Assembly (NCBI GenBank): GCA_049340005.1
Contig: JBMPIY010000005.1
Direction: 5' to 3' (one strand)
Source of the DNA: CAXBDP01 sp963974465
Lineage (GTDB): Bacteria > Bacteroidota > Bacteroidia > Cytophagales > Cyclobacteriaceae
Length of the DNA stretch: 64,000 nt
Below the pieces are notes generated by a model. The model ran no database searches and was not told where the DNA came from. It saw only the letters and a program-made list of their open reading frames with translations. The position numbers and the translations under genes were made by a program. Positions 63,393 to 64,000 of the stretch are shown here, piece after piece; within the stretch, counting starts at the first letter, position 1, and each line of letters starts with the position of its first letter.

Positions 63393-63839
63393 TTAATCAA
63401 TTATGAAGCCTTCGAAACTTACAAACTGAGGTGAGGTTTCAAAATTGCCATAAACCATTACATCTTGATAAAAGAAGCCATATCTAATTTTATTATACAT
63501 AACTCTGATTTTGAGTGAATCGCCAGGGTTTGTAAATTCATTCATTATTTCTCCTGCAGTACAGTCACATGAAACTTCAACATGATCAATAACCAATTTA
63601 CTATTGCCTTTATTGATTAAAATAAATTCAGTTTCGATAAGTTTATCGCCTTTAACTCTTCCTAGATCGATTTTTTGGTTCAAAAATTCAACCTTAGTTA
63701 GTTGAGAATTAGTGTTTTCAATTAGCTGTGGAGTTTCAATTGATTCAATATTTTTATTACCCAAAAATCGGTATAGAACACTAATAATCAGTAGTATGGC
63801 TGTAAATATTAAAATGTATTTTAAATTTTTCATTCCCAT
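63393..63839 (-). CDS. DUF1573 domain protein with N-terminal anchor
   Basis: A 148-aa protein: a hydrophobic N-terminal helix (about 8-22, ILIFTAILLIISVLY) and a DUF1573 Ig-like domain, with FILINKGNSKLVIDHVEVSCDCTAGEIM where the C-x-C pair is the family landmark. It precedes the DUF4221 gene and follows the truncated gene at the window end by 2 bp. A Met two codons in is an equal start. Confidence 0.8.
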   Translation of the reverse strand: MGMKNLKYILIFTAILLIISVLYRFLGNKNIESIETPQLIENTNSQLTKVEFLNQKIDLGRVKGDKLIETEFILINKGNSKLVIDHVEVSCDCTAGEIMNEFTNPGDSLKIRVMYNKIRYGFFYQDVMVYGNFETSPQFVSFEGFIID

Positions 63840-63841
63840 TA

Positions 63842-64000
63842 TTATATTTTGTCTTTAAGTTTAAACCTCATCACTATTGGGTTATCTCCATCTTTAGCGT
63901 TTTTCAGCACATTATATAGCTTGATATCAATGCTTTTTAACCCTTCCAGAAAAGTGTCTTTTTCTATACGATGTAAGTAATCAAGTCCTTCTTGAGTAGA
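63842..64000 (-). CDS. C-terminal part of an unidentified protein, cut by the window
   Basis: The last 52 codons of a minus-strand gene running out of the window, ending ...DGDNPIVMRFKLKDKI and stop (63842-63844). A charged helical segment; no family recognised. It is separated by only 2 bp from the DUF1573 gene, so they form one operon. Confidence 0.6.
   Translation of the reverse strand, partial: STQEGLDYLHRIEKDTFLEGLKSIDIKLYNVLKNAKDGDNPIVMRFKLKDKI

Noticed and set aside
1..64000. tRNA, rRNA, SRP RNA or riboswitch
   Set aside because: No cloverleaf or conserved core was recognised in any gap; I cannot exclude a small RNA without a covariance-model search.

Overview
The window is a 64 kb piece of an AT-rich Bacteroidota chromosome, most likely a member of the Cytophagales. 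The evidence is a SusC/SusD outer-membrane pair, M56/BlaI signalling, DUF4221, DUF1573 and DUF4159 proteins, ATP-dependent ligase-associated repair genes, an almost complete absence of Shine-Dalgarno sequences, and promoter elements that fit the Bacteroidota TANNTTTG box. No rRNA, tRNA or CRISPR array was recognised. Most of the window is ordinary core genome; the stretch from about 31 to 47 kb and the restriction-modification pair at 52-54 kb look accessory.

Layout. 0-6 kb, minus strand: an envelope-polysaccharide operon (YfhO-like membrane protein, MptE/DUF115-like protein, flippase) followed by pfkA. 6-13.7 kb: L,D-transpeptidase-like protein, beta-propeller lipoprotein, fatty-acid hydroxylase, a four-PAS hybrid histidine kinase and ffh. 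13.8-20.6 kb, minus: a ligase-associated DEXH helicase and an ATP-dependent DNA ligase, separated by an M1 aminopeptidase. 20.6-31 kb: TRIC-type channel, an N-acetylhexosamine 1-kinase-like gene paired with a GH109-like enzyme, prs, rplY, pth, a thiamine-binding-type protein, metG, a NUMOD4/HNH protein and a DUF4159 protein. 31-37 kb: BlaI/M56-TonB pair, small exported peptides, a MauE/DoxX protein, an orphan 398-aa protein and an XRE regulator. 37.4-44.8 kb: an operon of two tandemly duplicated TlpA-like thioredoxin proteins plus SusC and SusD. 45-46.8 kb: LexA/CI-like S24 repressor with divergent tiny genes, probably a prophage or transposon remnant. 47-64 kb: CoA-binding protein, gyrB, ppk1, a type II restriction enzyme convergent with an HTH-fused cytosine methyltransferase, metZ-like, a Gcr-type membrane protein, guaA, a TPR/periplasmic-binding protein, hemL, and the start of a DUF1573/DUF4221 operon cut by the window edge.

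The strongest unexplained signal is not a gene. The non-palindromic octamer GCGGGAGG (or its complement CCTCCCGC) occurs 33 times by hand count, 16 in one orientation and 17 in the other. It lies inside and outside genes, in every reading frame, and also inside highly conserved proteins (GyrB, Prs, GuaA, MetG, HemL). A rough expectation at about 37% GC is well below one copy. Spacing, orientation balance and frame independence resemble an uptake-signal or Chi-type element. The site is sparse in the accessory segment. A second clear event is the TlpA tandem duplication, whose junction gave the second copy the signal peptide of the downstream SusC protein.
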